From Eudorina sp. 2006-703-Eu-15 (Eukaryota; Chlorophyta; Chlorophyceae; Chlamydomonadales; Volvocaceae), in the NCBI GenBank assembly GCA_003117195.1, contig BDSI01000141.1:236531-300530 (forward strand): a stretch of DNA of 64,000 nucleotides, written 5' to 3'. This document shows, in pieces, positions 63,151-64,000 of this stretch; positions within the stretch are counted from its first letter, which is position 1; every line of letters starts with the position of its first letter. The notes below the pieces were generated by a model. The model had not been told where the DNA came from and did not search any database. It was given only the letters and a program-made list of their open reading frames with translations. A program made the translations under genes and the position numbers.

Positions 63151-64000
63151 GCCCCTCCTGCGCTGTCTGCGGCGCGTGCGCTTTGTGCTGCTCCATGGAC
63201 CTATGGGACGAGCGTCGTACAGTGCCATACGTTGGTGGCTGTCGGCATGACACGAGCAGCCATCACGTGTGGAGAGAAAAAAGATTGTAGGAAGTTCGGG
63301 AGAGAGAAGAGCGGATTGCACTCGGATGAGCGGGTCGTGATCGCCCTGGCTGCTGCAGTACAGTACAGTGCAGTACGTGCAGCCCAAACGGGTCGCAGCC
63401 GCACCGAGTGCCCGGGTGGTTCCGGAGATGGGCGACGGAAACGACGCCTAGCGCTGTTTGGTTTGGTTAGCGGCCCACATCGCCCCAGCGCCCACGCTGC
63501 ACCCCGCCGACCATGGCACAACCCAGAGACCGGCAGCGCACAGCCCTCCCCCAGTCGTGCACTCGTACGGCACGGTACGGCTCCCTGGTCACGTACCAGA
63601 GGAAATCGTTCAGCTACTCCATAATGGCCGTGTCCAGGGTACCACCTGCGCAGGGTGATAAGGCAGCGGCACCACATGCGTCAGCAGCAACAACGATGGG
63701 TGAGGCGGGGTGGGTGGGCGGTGCCGCCGGCCAGGGGCCGATGTGACAGTGCTAGCTGGCAAAGGCGCCTGTGCTGGCACACGGAGCCCAGGCATCTTAA
63801 ATTACTTTGTGCCAACCAGCCCACCCAGCGGTTTCCTCCGCGCGCAGTCTCTCCTCCACACCGCCGTGCGGGACAGCCCCTCAGTCTCTCAGTCTCGTAC
63901 CATATTTAAAGTACGCTGGGTGTGCCCCCGGGGTTCGTTTCTAGGGTTTGGTTTCTCCGATTCAACTGCCGCCCTGTCCGCGCCCCCCCCTCAGGGTCCT
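63151..64000. other. Right edge, nothing recognised
   Basis: Short frames on both strands with no recognisable domain. A short tgcagtacagtacagtgcag microrepeat lies at 63353-63382. No repeat shared with the rest of the window was found. Confidence 0.4.

Noticed and set aside
63201..63677. ORFs near the right edge
   Set aside because: Short, overlapping on both strands, Arg/Pro/Ala-rich, with no splice sites or motifs that support them.

Overview
The window looks like nuclear DNA of a green alga of the Chlamydomonadales, most likely a volvocine species (inference). The support is: GC-rich genes cut into many short exons with GT-AG introns, very long homopolymeric or low-complexity protein segments, TGTAA polyadenylation motifs, and a mobile-element set typical of Chlamydomonas and Volvox (a Dualen/RandI dual-endonuclease LINE, a DIRS-type retroelement, L1-type LINEs, a tRNA-derived SINE). 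No organism name can be fixed from the sequence alone.

Layout. 0.5-1.9 kb (-): signal peptidase complex subunit 2, five exons with every junction in phase. 3.3-13.5 kb (+): DNA polymerase eta, eleven exons all in phase, 1786 residues, with an unusual low-complexity tail of about 1000 residues. These two genes are divergent. 14.4-15.9 kb: an L1-type 3' end and an unrecognised short ORF. 16.3-17.8 kb (-): an intact ankyrin-repeat/F-box-like protein. 18.7-23.6 kb: SINE, a relic transposon end, an L1-type LINE 3' half (-), and two small unrecognised ORFs. 24.0-28.4 kb is one copy of a segmental duplication whose other copy is at 47.6-52.6 plus 62.8-63.15 kb. 28.4-29.3 kb (-): part of a nuclease/kinase-type gene. 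31.3-33.4 kb: a 2088-bp element with perfect 106-bp terminal inverted repeats and a YqaJ-type exonuclease gene as its only recognisable gene. 33.6-41.6 kb: a pseudogene, three satellite arrays in a row, and nested inverted-repeat elements, one of 4.26 kb with its own two-exon gene and a fourth satellite. 41.65-45.9 kb (-): a truncated DIRS-type retrotransposon (gag plus the start of RT). 46.8-50.1 kb (+): a real multi-exon gene of unknown function. 52.6-62.8 kb (+): a nearly full-length but decayed Dualen element with cysteine protease, APE endonuclease, RT, RNase H, zinc finger and RLE endonuclease remnants, flanked by an exact 12-bp direct repeat.

How it fits together. Only the first 18 kb is ordinary host gene space: a secretory-pathway gene, a translesion polymerase and an ankyrin protein. 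The rest is an accessory, transposon-rich zone in which elements nest in one another and split a recent segmental duplication. The items most worth following are the YqaJ element with perfect TIRs, the nested 4.26-kb element, the Dualen copy and its target site, and the enlarged polymerase eta tail.
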